Shown here: positions 32,700 to 45,211 of the stretch, piece by piece
Layout of the letters: each line of letters begins with the position of its first letter
How positions within the stretch are numbered: the stretch's first letter is position 1
Assembly: GCA_963971305.1 (NCBI GenBank)
Contig: CAXARO010000301.1
Location: forward strand, 28,177-92,176
Length of the DNA: 64,000 bases
Origin: Arcuatula senhousia
Taxonomy: Eukaryota > Mollusca > Bivalvia > Mytilida > Mytilidae
Reading direction: 5' to 3'
Notes under the pieces: generated by a model
What the model saw: only the letters and a program-made list of their open reading frames with translations
Databases searched by the model: none
Told to the model about the DNA's origin: nothing
Translations under genes and position numbers: made by a program

Positions 32700-32815
32700 T
32701 GTAATGTGGTTTGTTTTGTTGTGATGATTTTTTGTCTGCCGTTTTTGTCTTTTTCTTTACGTTTTTATGATACGGATTACCCCTTTGGTACACCTTTGCT
32801 TATTTATTAAGGCAT
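32700..32815 (+). repeat. Diverged Penelope-like 3' untranslated end
   Basis: The layout GTTTTTGTC, then TATGATACGGATTACCCCTTTGGTACACCTTTGCTT, parallels the end of the PLE 3' region at 1180-1273 (GATATTCGGATACCCCATTGGTGCC), including the final GCTTCTT-like stop of homology. It is an old, separate PLE family copy without its ORF. Confidence 0.4.
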
Positions 32816-32829
32816 TTATGATTATGTCG

Positions 32830-33260
32830 CCTGCAACGTGTTGCAGAAGCAACATTTAGGCGTTACTTTGGCACTATTCGGCGTCTCGCAGCGTCACAAA
32901 CATTTCCGTCGCAGTTTTCCAGGCAACTACATGCCACAGCCTCTTGATATTTGGTATGTAGCTTCATCCCATAGCACTTTAAGGTGTAAAGCAACTCGCT
33001 TATTTAAAACGAATGAGTGAGTGAGGCAGTTGGTATTTTACGCCCGATTTTATGCTCAAGAAATAACTACTTCCGGTTTGACGAATACTTAACATTTTAT
33101 ATATAATGGACAATGATGCCAAATTTTCGTCGCAGTTTTCCAGGCACCTACATTCCACAGCCTCTTGATATTTGGTATGCAGCTTCATCGCATAGTACTA
33201 TAAGGTGCAAGGCAATTTTATGCCTGAAAATTAACAACTTCCTGTTTGGCGAATAAAAAT
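32830..33260. repeat. Two tandem noncoding repeat units, SINE tail in between
   Basis: The phrase CCGTCGCAGTTTTCCAGGCA with CACAGCCTCTTGATATTTGG recurs at about 32905 and 33127. Between the units, 33012-33053 has GAGTGAGTGAGGCAGTTGGTATTTTACGCCCG, another 5'-truncated SINE tail in minus orientation, without a clear TSD. Confidence 0.6.
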
Positions 33261-33472
33261 AGATACGCAGGCGAAATATGCCTTCCAGGGAAAGTTCCAT
33301 CTAGATTTAGATATCTAATAACAAATCAGAAAAGAAAATTCTGAAATTTTTTCAGGTGTATGTACAAAATGTAGCTGCTCCTGATATTTGATGGAAATAC
33401 TTCAATTATGCCAAACATCTATATATGTAGATTAAGTAAGTAATAAATTTCCACCGCATGCTAATTCAAAAC

Positions 33473-33953
33473 GAGTGAGTGAGTGAGAGAGTTGGTGCTT
33501 TACGCCCGTTCAACGCTATATAGGTTATTTACAGGCGATGAACATGAAAGGGATGATAAAATGAACATGAAATGATGATGATAAATGAATGATGGGGATG
33601 GAATGGGGAACAAAGGACCGGTAAATTTTGAAGAACCACTGGAAAAGGGGAGAGGTGGTAAGGGGCGGAAAATGTGGTGCACTACTTGGCGACAAAGGGG
33701 TCTTTTACGTGCATGAAGCGTGGCACTCGTCATATACGTTGGTCCACTATAGTCAGCGGTTAGGGTTTCCGAATTGTAGACCTGACAAGTCCCGCGGACG
33801 AGGGCCACCCTATTCAGCCACCTAGGGTACACACTTGGTTACTCTGTGGGCTGAGCACTGACCCGACGTCAGAATCTCAAGACCCTTAGTCGCCTCTTAC
33901 GACATGCTAGGCTCTGCTGTGGGCCTTTTCGCCACCCGGGCCCCACACGGGAC
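33473..33953 (-). mobile_element. SINE-like retroposon, near full length
   Basis: Family member with tail GAGTGAGTGAGTGAGAGAG at 33473 and head ending CACACGGGAC at 33953. It has several small deletions relative to the 27553 copy (for example in the 33670-33700 region), so it is older. No perfect target-site duplication was found. Confidence 0.88.
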
Positions 33954-34762
33954 TTATTTAAGACGAGGGAGTAGCTGAAAAAAAAATTTTCTGATTTTTG
34001 TCTAGCTAGACCTTTGTAGTCTGTGTTTCAACAAATATGCAATTCTGAATTTGGTGTCGATTTTTATGATCAGATTATGTTGAAGGTCAGAGACCAAGAT
34101 TGAAGGAATTTTTGTCTCTACAAACACCATGTTTTAAAAATTAAAATGTCAGGATAATTGATAAACAGTTTGGCTGCAGTCTGCAAAGAAAAAAATATAT
34201 AATTCACCCTAAGTTTTGCTGACACTTAGCTTTTAGGGTTGTTTGAATGGTCAAACAGCAAATTATATATCATTGAATATGCATACTAGAAAATTATGAA
34301 TAAAATTGTGTATTTCAGAATTATCCTACGCTGTAATTGTTGTAAATTGATGTGTCACGCTGATTGTATAAAATATCCCGCATTGGAGTTGATGGTTACA
34401 GGGGAGTTTAAAGACTATCTTTGTGACATATCTGCTGGAAGATAATGGACAGGTATATTTGAAATAAAAACTGCTACGTGGCTTTGTTTGTCTTTTGGGT
34501 TTTTTTTTTGGTTACTTAACTGAAATGTATATCATGTATATTTGACTTTACAATTGATTCTAAAAATATATATAACTTATACATGTTGACACAATTGACC
34601 ATGAGATTTTTAACAAGTCTGAATTGACCACACAAAAAAAGCCAATGACAGACTCAAAACAACATAACTTAGTAATGGATTAGTTAGCTTCTTCAGGAAT
34701 GATAAGTTTATTGTATTTGCTTTTTAGTCAACAGATTCAACATACCTAGCCAAGGCAAACAC
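33954..34762. other. No gene recognised
   Basis: About 800 bp of A+T-rich DNA. Only very short ORFs; no repeats shared with the rest of the window were noticed. Confidence 0.4.
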
Positions 34763-34975
34763 TTATTGATTAACAAACCGCGTCAACAAATTACGTAATA
34801 ACGTCAAAAGTTCTCTTTTTAACATGTGAATCATTGGTTCTTCTGTTTGCAAGTTTTTTAATATGTCATCAAAAACATGCAGCATGTAAAGTTTATAGGT
34901 TGGTGATTTTACAAATTCAAATATTGCATCTACTTTCGTTACAGATTTCATTCTTATTGACCATTTGTGTGTCAT
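34763..34975 (-). pseudogene. Fragment of an hAT/ZMYM-type transposon-derived protein
   Basis: 70 codons on the minus strand. The phrase ILKNLQTEEPMIHMLKRELL with LLRNLLTRFVNQ resembles the conserved core segment LQ.e.P.ihlL...l..ll...l.rFv.p seen in a large invertebrate family of transposase-derived proteins. It is isolated. Just upstream on the same strand is a Lys/Arg-rich open run (about 35085-34985). The family call is tentative. Confidence 0.3.
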
Positions 34976-35138
34976 TGTTATTTATATTTAATAATTTTTC
35001 TTTTTTCTTGTCAGCACATTTCTTCTTGCCATCTGACATCTTCTTTTTTCTGCAGTTGCCTTCTTCAACTTGGCATCTTCTAGTTTCTTTTTCTGTGTGT
35101 AAAAATAATCTTTCAGTGGATCTCAGTTATAATGATTT

Positions 35139-35285
35139 AGTTAGTTATTTATTGCTTTACTCCCAAGCAGCACGATTTCGTCTATATCCGGGAGATGAAC
35201 ATGAAAGTGGTGATACAATGAACACGAAATGATGATGAAGTGGAGGAAATAAGGACTCAAAGCCAATTGGGTATGAAGAAGTCTC
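35139..35285 (-). mobile_element. Variant SINE, 3' part only
   Basis: Tail region TTAGTTAGTTATTTATTGC followed by TTTACTCCCAAGCAGCACG, matching the first 140 bp of the neighbouring 35397 element. Truncated at its 5' side. Confidence 0.7.
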
Positions 35286-35396
35286 TCTACACACCTAAAA
35301 AACATGTTTTGTAAACATGGTTAAATTTAGTTAAAACTATATAAATGTATAATACAATCTCCAAAATAAGTTAGCAAATATAAAATAGTGGTTCAA

Positions 35397-35924
35397 GTTA
35401 GTTATTGCTTTACTCCCAAGCAGCACGATTTCGACTATATCCGGGAGATGAACATGAAAGTGGTGATACAATGAACATGAAAGAGGTGATACAATGAACA
35501 TGAAATGATGATAAAATGGAGGAAATAGGGACACAAGGCCAATCGGGTAGGAGAGTTTTGACTGCCACTGGAAAAAGGAGTGATGGGTAGTGACGGGAAA
35601 TTTAGCCTCCTGCATGGGGATCCTACGGGTCCTACTCTTACCGAGACCTGCAGCAGGGTTCCTCAACGTGCGAGGAACTAGACATTTTTCCCAACACGGT
35701 GCACTACTATGGTTTGCGTTCAGGTTTTCTGCATTATCGCCTGACGACGCCGCATCTCTCGATGTCAGGGCTGGCCCATTCAACCACCTGGGGCACACAT
35801 CCCAGTCGCTTTGTGGGCAAAGCGGCCTGACCCGATGTCAGGTTTTTGAGCGCTCTTTAGTGGACTTTTACCGGCAAGCTTAGCGCTGCTGCGGGCCTAT
35901 TTGCCACCCGGAACCCGCACGGGT
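35397..35924 (-). mobile_element. Variant SINE subfamily, full length, 14-bp TSD
   Basis: A diverged relative of the main SINE: the same order of landmarks (tail, GATGAACATGAAA, GGTGCACTACTATGG, GACCCGATGTCAG, GCTGCTGCGGGCCTATT, CGCACGGGT), but with a CTAA-type tail and large sequence differences. Flanked by the perfect 14-bp duplication AAATAGTGGTTCAA at 35383-35396 and 35925-35938. Confidence 0.9.
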
Positions 35925-36191
35925 AAATAGTGGTTCAAACTTTTGCACACAAGTCAATGTGATAAAATTACAGTAGTATACCAGGGCACTCTAGAAAACT
36001 TTGACCGTTATGACCAAAATTCATTCCCATAGACTCCATGTGAAATCGTTGCTATTTTTGGCACGGAGCGACCAACCCTAGATCGCCCTAAGTCGAGTCG
36101 TGTGCAGTCATGCGGAACGGCGAATGGTTCCTTTCGTTACCCCCTTTTTCAGTTCATCCCTTTTGTTTCGCCCCATTTATGTTCGTCCCCT

Positions 36192-36321
36192 AGGTTACTT
36201 ACTGTAACCCTTACTCTTTAACCTTAATCCTTATTCTAACCCTAACTCTAATTCTTACCCTAACCTTAATCCTTACCGTTTCCCTTATCTTTAACCCCTA
36301 ATCCTAACCCTAACACTAACC
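36192..36321. repeat. Degenerate telomere-like (CCCTAA)n tract
   Basis: About 130 bp of imperfect CCCTAA/CCTTAA/CTCTAA units (for example TAACCCTAACTCTAATTCTTACCC). Molluscan telomeres are TTAGGG repeats, so this is an interstitial telomere-type tract or a low-complexity drift of one. It is not near a chromosome end as far as the window shows. Confidence 0.65.
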
Positions 36322-36329
36322 ATTTATAT

Positions 36330-37440
36330 TGTTAGTTTCATCCTTTATGGGCTCCTGTGTTGTGATACTTTTGTGTGGCTTATTCCATATTGGCCTCTTC
36401 TCTTTTTTTTTCGTCCTTGATGGACGTTTGCCCTTTACGTACTATTGTGTTGTAGTTCGTATCTTTGTGTTCTATGAGTGGCTTTTCTCCTCCCCTTCCC
36501 TCCTTCTCCTCCTCATTTTCTCTTGTTTTTTCAGCCTTAGAAATAATAAATTGTGCTATGATCTATTATTCCTGAACTTCGTTGTTAAAAAATTGTAGTA
36601 TAAGCAGATAAATGATTTTGCTGTTGCCATCAAGGAGACCATGGAAAGGAAATAGATAAATGAAAGATGTGAACGAAGTGTACAGTGGTTTTCCATGAAC
36701 GCACAACGAAGTGTACTGGTGAATCGCAACGGGGTGTACAGTCGAACGATCATATATTTACATTTATATTTAGTTTATTAGAACGCTTCCAAACTATACA
36801 AATGCACACTTTTTAGCTGTTTCTAATAGACATCATATTAACAAAAAATAAAATCCTATTCCGGACAGAACTGCCATTTCAGTCACATTTTAACACGGGA
36901 AATGGAAATAAAAAGTACCACTGTCAGTGCGTTTTTGCTTTCTTTGTTCTATAAGAGATCGTTCGCGTTATTTTGAATATGCATTGAGTCATTAAATTAT
37001 TAAAGAATTTTCAAAATCATTATTCCTTGTACATCCACTGATATTAAACGAGTAATGGCCTATTTTTCAAGTGCATACCAAATTTTTTACTGTTTAGAGG
37101 GTATAAAACGCGTTGACTTCCGGATTTGACTGTATTGCGGTTATACAGGGTGGTGGTATCAAGAGGATTTGCAGAGCAAAAACAATGTGTAACTTTATCG
37201 GAAGTAATCAAAAATAGTAAGTAAAAACAAATCTGGACAAATTTCCGGAAACCAAAGTAAAATTTAAAAGTACGCAAATACTGAGACATGACGAACTAGT
37301 GTCAATTACCACTTTAAATAGTGAGAAAATGAGCAGCGAAGTGAGCTTCAAATTGCTAGATCAATTGTGTTTTAATGCATTTTCTGTGTAAGTTCCGATA
37401 TTATGTCTTCTTTTTATAATAACTTTATTAGTGCAACTAT
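36330..37440. other. No gene recognised
   Basis: About 1.1 kb. ORFs 36329-36598 and 37044-37289 are rich in Phe/Leu/Cys and have no domain. Short repeated phrase 'aacgaagtgtac' near 36675 and 36710. Nothing else seen. Confidence 0.4.
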
Positions 37441-37446
37441 AGACAG

Positions 37447-37830
37447 AAAAATTTTGAATGTTGAACGTTGAACCAAAATCTGTTTCAATATTGAACTAAG
37501 AAAAATTTTGAATGTTGAACGTTGAACTGAAATCTGTTTCAATATTAAACTAAGAAAAATATCGAATGATGAACGTTGAACCAAAACCTGTTTCAATATT
37601 GAGCTAAACATAATTTGAATGTTGAACGTTGAACTGAAATCTGTTTCAATATTGAGCGAAGAAAAAAAAATTGAATGTTGAACGTTGAAATGAAAACTGT
37701 TTCAATATTGAACTATTAAAGAAAATTTTCGAATTTTGAACGTTGAACCAAAATCTGGTTCAATGTTGAACTAAGACACATGTCGAATGTAGAAATTGAA
37801 TGATGAATGTTGAACGTTGAATGTTGAACC
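37447..37830. repeat. 54-bp minisatellite, about seven units
   Basis: Units start near 37447, 37501, 37555, 37609 and onward, with consensus phrases GAATGTTGAACGTTGAAC and CTGTTTCAATATTGAAC. Because 54 is a multiple of three, an open frame (37414-37611, minus) with an 18-residue repeat appears; it is not taken as a gene. The repeats decay toward 37830. Confidence 0.85.
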
Positions 37831-37954
37831 AACTTGACGTTAGTGAATAAAGATAGGATTTGTATAGTCTGGTCAAACGAATAAAAAGCCAACACTGCCT
37901 TATTTCTTAATCCAATAATAACAGGTGTGTCTCTTTATCAGTGTTTACATATCA

Positions 37955-38352
37955 GGTCAGTGCTCAGCCCACAGAGCGACCAAGTGTGTACCCTAGGTGG
38001 CTGAATAGGGTGGCCCTCGTCCGCGGGGGTTGTCAGGTCTATAATACGGAAACCCTGACCGCCGACCATAGTGGGCCAACGTGTGTGGAGAGTGCCACGC
38101 TTCATGCACGTAAAAGACCCCTTTGTGGACCGCCCAGTAGTGCACCACATAGGCTAAATTTTCCGCCCCTACCCACCTCTCCCCTTTTTCCTGTGGTTCT
38201 TCAAAATTTACCGGTCCTTTGTTTCCCACCCCATCTCCATATTTCATTTATCATCATCATTTCATGTTCATTTTATCATCCTTTTCATGTTCATCGCCTG
38301 TAAATAACCTATATAGCGTTGCACGGGCGTAAATCACCAACTCACTCACTCT
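37955..38352 (+). mobile_element. SINE-like retroposon, 5'-truncated
   Basis: It starts inside the family at GGTCAGTGCTCAGCCC and continues to the (CTCA)n tail at 38352, closely matching the 27553 and 59259 copies. The missing 5' 80-90 bp fit truncation during reverse transcription. No clear TSD. Confidence 0.9.
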
Positions 38353-39759
38353 CGTAGGATTACCTGATACATTTTCTCATTGTTGTCTTTTCTAAACGAA
38401 CTTTACGAAATAAAGGTAATAACAAAATTACTATATATTACGCTAGATGGCGGTGCTCCTAATCAGAGGAGGGACATACAAACAAACAAACAACCACCGA
38501 ACTTGAATGATCAATCTCATAGTTCAGAGAAAATGACACTAAAACGAATCAGTCATACAGGAGAACAAAATAGAAACAGAGAGAAACGCTAAGATCAAGG
38601 AGTCTAATGATCAATTGCAATTTTAATTAGAAATATAATGATGTATTTACTGTTGTAAAACAGGTATTGGAAATATAAATGGAGGCAGGAACTGCTGACT
38701 CCTTAGCACCGAGTTCAAAGACAACGGTTCGCCAGTGTTGGCAAATTTACGAAGGGCTTGGGTCAAAATGGAAAAACAGTGTTACCTGATCAAAAGTCTG
38801 GAACTAGAAGGCCGTATTCTCGAATTCCCCGCGAGATCTTGGTCATTATAAATGATTTACTGGAGTAATGTGATATAACCTCTATTGATCGGTGCGACAA
38901 ACAGTCTCAAAGCAACTTTTTCCTCAATAAATTAAGTACACAAGTCTCATAATGATACTAATTATAATGAAAATTGATATTTAACCTTTGAAAACCGGAT
39001 TTCAATAAATCTTCTTTTCTGTAGAACTGACCAATCATTGAAAATTTCATGATACTGATTGAAATATAACAAATTATTTGTTTACACTGTACATTGAAAG
39101 TTACTTTTGCAACATTTTAGTTTATAATAAATGTTTAAAAAACCTGCACTCTTTGTGATATTCTAAAAACCGGAATAAAGAGAAGTATGGAATTAAGCTA
39201 CATGGATCCTCCAGTTTCATTTAAGGGACTGTATCATGGACTAAAACATGCGGATATATATACTGCTTAAAATATTAATGTTTCAACCAAATGATGTGTT
39301 AAATCAAATTTGCAATATTGACAGCAATGATTTGAATATAGTTGCAACACAGATTTTAAACATAAGGTAAGCAAGTTACTTATTGTAAAATTACTTAAGA
39401 TGAGTTTTCAAGCGATTCCGATGACACACATTTATACAGTGAAGTTACTTATATTAATGTTCAACGATAAGTAAAATTTTATGTAAAAAATATTATTATA
39501 TTAAAAAAATTTCGAATTTATACTTGTCTGGAAATATGTCACTTGAAAACTCATCATGTAACATACTTTCATGACTACATTAGTCTTCATGAAATAAAGC
39601 TCTCTGTGATTACCTTTCTTCTTTTTAAAATGGAATTTAATATGTTTGTATTTAATTATAAAATATATTGATATGATTATGAAAATAAACAGAGTCAATA
39701 AACTTAATGTAAATGAGGCTATTGTTAATTTGAGAATTTTTTCTTACCACATAAAACTG
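38353..39759. other. No confident gene; weak exon-like segment at 38664-38880
   Basis: After an AAAACAG at 38656-38662, two alternating frames read QCWQIYEGLGSKWKNS and SGTRRPYSRIPREILVIIND, which look protein-like and may be a decayed HTH of a transposase. Stops in both frames prevent a call. The rest is A+T-rich. Confidence 0.3.
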
Positions 39760-40793
39760 TGACAGTGGGCACTGTAGCAGGCTTGGTCATTATGTTCAAC
39801 AACAGGTTATGATAATTTTATTCCGTAAGAAACCGTAAGAACTGAAAATATACAAATGAACATTTATAAGAAAAAGTACAATATGAATAAAGGACAAATA
39901 CAAATACACAAAGACAATTTGTTCGTTGTTGTTTACACGTTCGTTATGACATTGTTTGTTATTTTGCTCGTTTCAATTGTATATTAATATATATGAGTCG
40001 TTGCGTTACGTTACAATAAAAACAGCACAAAAAACACTAAATCGTTTAACACCTACACAATGTACATACATGTACATGTAATAATCAGACAAAACTCAGT
40101 TTAATTATATACAGAAATTGTAAAAAAGAATGTCAACAATGTATACCAAATATCAATCAATTTAACATTATGTATACTCAATCTGAACAGTTATTTCAAC
40201 TCAAAATACATCATAAAGTTTTCTCTAAAGTTTAAGTAAAATATCTATAACATATACTTAATATGTGTAAAGAAAGATAACTCAATTACAATATAAAATA
40301 CAAAACGCGGGTAAAGGGAGATAATCGAAATTTACTCGAAAAGCGTGGGGGTCCTTACAAACTAACTAAAACGAAAATAGACCCATAAAAATCAATATAA
40401 ACATTTTATATATGTTCCAATAATCGTGTATCTTTCATATCATACAATAAAAATGTACAGTAATTGTTTGAAGTGTGTTAATCTGATATGTCATTTGCCG
40501 GTACTTTGTGACACATAAAATTGCGTATTTTTGACAAATAGAGTGATAAAGAAGTGTATTAAGTTCATGAAATAATGAAAACAATGCTTATGTGATTAGT
40601 TACCTTATTCTCCTGACCAAGTTGCTAAGTTTTAAATATATTTTAAGCGTTCGATGTCGTTTGTTTGTGTTTTTCATTTTCAACAAGGGAGTTTACAATA
40701 AAGGGGTGCGAAACATTATAGAAATAGGTTCAAAAATTTGTCAGGCTTTGGAAACGTACAAAAATAAAATTATGGCAAACATGGCCATTTACA
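39760..40793 (-). repeat. Probable 3' LTR of the minus-strand BEL element
   Basis: Reading the minus strand after the pol ORF, a purine tract GGTGGGAG is followed at 40793 by TGTAAATGG, a normal LTR start. An AATAAA lies at about 39820. The far end is an estimate, because the 5' LTR is missing. The 40592-40933 ORF is the reverse of this region. Confidence 0.45.
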
Positions 40794-40950
40794 CTCCCAC
40801 CAAAATCACAATGATTTTACCAAAAATAATATGGTGGTGTAAATTCTTCAATACAATGCATATAAAGGATAATACAAACTGTAATAAACACAAAACCATG
40901 GGAAAAGAAAAATATGACTGTTACAATATCTAAACTGCCAAAAATACAAG

Positions 40951-43900
40951 TCATTGCTCTAACAAAAGTACTAACTTATGAACATTACGTTCCAATACAA
41001 CAGTTTTTGCAGCAAAGTCTCTTCTACTCATTTGAACCTTGACTCGTCTTACGAGTCCATCGTCATCTGTTTGAACTTCAACGACTTTAGCGATTGGCCA
41101 TTCATTACGAGGGAGATCTACATCCTTGACTAGAACTATGTCATTTATACGAATATTGCGTCTTGGTTGATGCCACTTTTGTCGCAATGAGATTTCAGTT
41201 ACATACTCTCTTTTCCATTTTGACCAGAATTGTTCCAGAATGTACTGAACTCTTCTCCAACGTTTACGAAGAAACAGGTCTTCCTTGACAAACTCTCCTG
41301 GTGGCGGATAAGGTATCTCAGACTTTGATGTAAGTATATGATTAGGCGTAAGTGGTTCAAGATCATTGGATTCACTGACTGTGAGTGGCCTCGAATTAAC
41401 TAACGACATAACTTCATAGAAGATTGTTCGTAGTGATGAATCATCAAGTCTTCCCGGACACAACAATATAACAGAGTTCAAGATATTTCGGACAGTCCGT
41501 ATCTGTCTTTCCCAAACTCCTCCAGTATGACTAGAATGGGGGGCATTTAAGACAATTTCACACTGATTCTTCTCTAGATATTTGGTGACTAGTCGTATTT
41601 CTCGTTCAAATTCGTTTTTAGCACCTATGAAGTTAGATCCCTGATCACACCGTATTTGCCTAACCGCTCCTCTGATGGCTATAAAACAACGTAGTCCATT
41701 TATGAATGCATCCGTAGTCATATCGTCTAACATCTCAATATGTACAGCTCGTGAGCACATGCATGTAAATAACAGTCCATATCGTTTAACTTCCTTTCGA
41801 CCAATTTTTATGATGAATGGCCCAAAGCAATCCATTCCTCAATATGTAAATGGTGGAGATGGTCCCACTCTTTCAGTTGGCAAGTCTGCCATTCTTTGAA
41901 CTTCTGTTGGACGTCTTAGGCGCCTACAGATAACACATTGACGAATGAATCTTGCTACGACTTTACTGCCTCCAAGTATCCAGTAGCCATGAGATCTGAG
42001 TGAATTTAGAGTCATTCCTCTTCCTTGATGTTTAACTTGTTCATGAACAAAGGTGAGTATTAGCGTTGTAATGTGACTATCACTTGGTAAAATTACTGGA
42101 TGTCTATAATTAGCTGATGACAGATTTGCTTTTCTCAAACGTCCACCAACACACAATAATCCATCAACGAGAATTGGGTCAAGTGGATATAATCGGTTTG
42201 TTTTGGGTAAGTTTGATGATCTCACATGAGCTATTTCACATACAAATGTTTCGCGTTGCACAAGTTTCAAAATACTTATTTCTGCATTTCGTCTATTATC
42301 TACCAACGAACTATCTGCAAGTACCTTTCCTTTATTAGCTACATGTAATTGCTTAATTCTAGTGATGACTGAAACCAGTGTAGACCATTTAGAAAATCTT
42401 TCCAATCTTTTGAGTACACTACATGAAGTTGTCTGTGTTAAACAGCTAGTCGCAACATGATCCGATCTGACTTCCGGATCTCCGTTCGTTAACTGTGGAT
42501 CGAAATTAGGTGACTCAACAATAGGTTGCCATAGAAAGGAAGGTCCTGTGAGCCAACATGTTCTAGTTATATCCAAGGCAGATAATCCTCTAGAAACATA
42601 GTCTGCTGGATTGCACTCTGTATTGACATAGTACCACTGATTAGGATTTGTGTCGTTCCGTATTATCTGAACTCTATTTGCCACAAATGTGTGGAAACGA
42701 CGTGCTTCGTTATTAATGTATCCAAGCACCACTTTCGAGTCTGTCCAGAAGTATTCCTTATCAATTTCAAGGTTGAGCTCCTCCTTTAAGAATAGACTCA
42801 TTTTCACAGATAAAACTGCGGCTGTAAGTTCTAGTCTGGGAATGGTTACTACGTTATGTGGAGCAACTCTCGCTTTTGCTATTAGTAATGAGCAGTGTAT
42901 CTTGTTTTCACCTTTGATTCGCAAGTACGTACACTGTCCGTAGCCTGAATTACTAGCATCAGAGAAGTGATGTAATTCTAGTTGACATGTATTTCCAAAA
43001 CCTTTTGGTATGATGCACCTATCTATTTCCACATGTTTCAAGTTATCAACATCATTAATCCAACTTTGCCAATCATCGTTCAAAGAATCTGGTATCTGAT
43101 CATCCCAGCCAAGTCCATTTCTACACATCGCTTGTAGAATACGCTTTCCTTTCAGGGTAAAAGGAGATAGAAATCCCAAAGGGTCGAATATAGACGCTAC
43201 TATAGATAGAATATTTCTCCGTGTTGGGTTTGAATTCTTGATTTGGGTTTCGAAGCAAAATACATCCTTGGAAACGTTCCAATGTACTCCAAGAGCACGC
43301 TCTACGGATATTGTGTCTAAAGCCATACTCGAATTGTTCATGCCAACTGCACGTTCTGAAAATGGTACGGACTCCATAACATTCGCGTTGTTCGAAACAA
43401 ATTTGTGTAGTCGAATGTCACCATTGGTACAAATTGTCTGTGCGTCAGTTACCAACTTTATCGCCTCCGTTTCTGATTGCACACTAGTAAGTCCATCATC
43501 AACATAAAAGTCATGTTGTACAAAGTAAGACGCTTGAGGATATTCATCTTCATACAGTTTTGCTAAGTATTTAAGTGCAAAGTTGGCGCACCCTGGAGAA
43601 GATGCTGCTCCAAAGAGATGTTTACACATTCTGTACTCAACTGGCTCTTGACTTAAATCGCCATTCTCCCACCATAAGAAACGTAAGTAATCACGGTCCT
43701 TTTCTGAAACATAGAACTGGTGAAACATCTTCTCTATGTCACACATGATAGCGATGGGGTATCTGCGGAATCTACAAAGTACACCAGTAAGACCATTTGT
43801 TAGATCCGGGCCAGTTAGAAGATTGTCATTTAGAGATGCATTTCCATATCTTGCCGAACAATCAAAGACCACACGGATTTTGTCTGGTTTCTTGGGATGG

Positions 43901-45165
43901 TAAACCCCATGATGTGGAATATACCATGGTTTTGCCAGATCAGAATCTTCCTTCACTCGTTCAGCATCACCACGTTGAATAATTTCTCTCATAAAGTCCT
44001 TATAATGATCTCCATATTTTGGATTGTTCATGATCTTGCGTTTCAGATGATTGAGTCTAAGCACTGCCTGTGATTTATTGTTTGCTAGATTTGGTCGTTC
44101 TTTAAATGGTAATGGCATTTCAAGATGTTTGTCTGATCGTTGTGTTATGTTTTCTTCCATTATTTGAAGAACGGTCAAATCATCTTGTGATACCTTTTTG
44201 GATGTTGTTGAATTGTCTTTAAAAACCTTCTCAAAAATGTTTATTAACTCTCTTGGTGTGCACAGTGGCATCTCCTTTACTACAGTACGATGTACTATTC
44301 TGGCTACTTTATTATCATGAGTTTCTTTAGAATATCCTACAACGCTCCACCCTAGCGTTGTTTGCACCGCATAGGGTTCAGTATTGCCTCCTGTGAGTAT
44401 CTTTCTTGGAGCTAGTGCTTGTGGACAATTGTATCCAATCAAAAGACCAAACTCACATGACTGAAGGGGAGGTAATTCGTTTCCTATATCTTCTAGATGC
44501 TGCCAATCGTTGACCGTCTCTTTAACCGGTATGTGTGAACGTTCGGTCGGTATAAAGTCTCTAGTGTATGCAGCATTAATAGTGACAGAATCAGACTTTG
44601 TAGATTGGAATGCTCTTACTTTCAAATCCTTAATCTTAGAACTATCGATCGTTGTGTTTTGTGATGTCATAGTTGATAAACTTAGTTTGACAGGTTTCAT
44701 GTCGACACCTAACGCTGAGGCTGTTTCATTGAGAATGAACGTTGTGTCACTTTGAGTATCTAATAATGCATAAGTCAGTATTTCCTTTGATGGATCATCT
44801 TTATGAGAAACCCACACTGGAACAATCATTGACGTGCCTTGAACTCTATCTTGACTTACACGAAATGAGCTAGCCTTAACATCAGTTGAGCTTTCATGTT
44901 TGACTGGATATTGTTCTTCATGTAAACATGTTGGATGCTGTTTCTTGCAGGTCCCACATGTATGTTTTCGCTTGCAGTCCTTGTTTAGATGACCAGAACG
45001 CAGACATCCATAACATAGGTTATTCACACGAATAAAGTCTCGTTTCTTCTGAATTGTCAACTCAAGGAATCCAGAACATTTGACGATATAGTGTCCTTCG
45101 GTTTTACAATATGCACACTTCATCTTTTTTTCAGGCTTGTCAAATACAAAATTCGTAGGATACAA
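40951..45165 (-). pseudogene. pol: BEL/Pao gag-pol, one in-frame stop, N-terminus lost
   Basis: 1108 codons (45165-41839) then 294 codons (41835-40951) in the same frame, parted only by TGA at 41839-41841. In order: two CCHC knuckles (Cys17-Cys30 and Cys51-Cys64), a retropepsin with LLDTQSD at 134-140 (usual form DTGS), RT with IRVVFDCSA and FYVDDGL near residue 555, RNase H with HHFSDAS, ELTAAVL and FWTDSKVVLGY, an HHCC motif, integrase with MDCFGPF, IRCDQGSNF and GGVWERQ, and a C-terminal module with FWSKWKREYV. The N-terminal gag (DUF1759) and the 5' LTR are absent. The 5' end lies 47 bp from the end of the polymerase gene at 45212. The atypical protease motif and the stop suggest inactivity, though the stop could be a single recent change. 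Confidence 0.9.
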
Positions 45166-45211
45166 ATTTTATTATAAAAATTATAAACATTCAAATTAAA
45201 AGTATCTACAG

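Noticed and set aside
36192..36321. True chromosome end
   Set aside because: Repeats are degenerate and about 28 kb of ordinary sequence follows in the window.
37414..37611. 65-codon repetitive ORF
   Set aside because: By-product of the 54-bp minisatellite.
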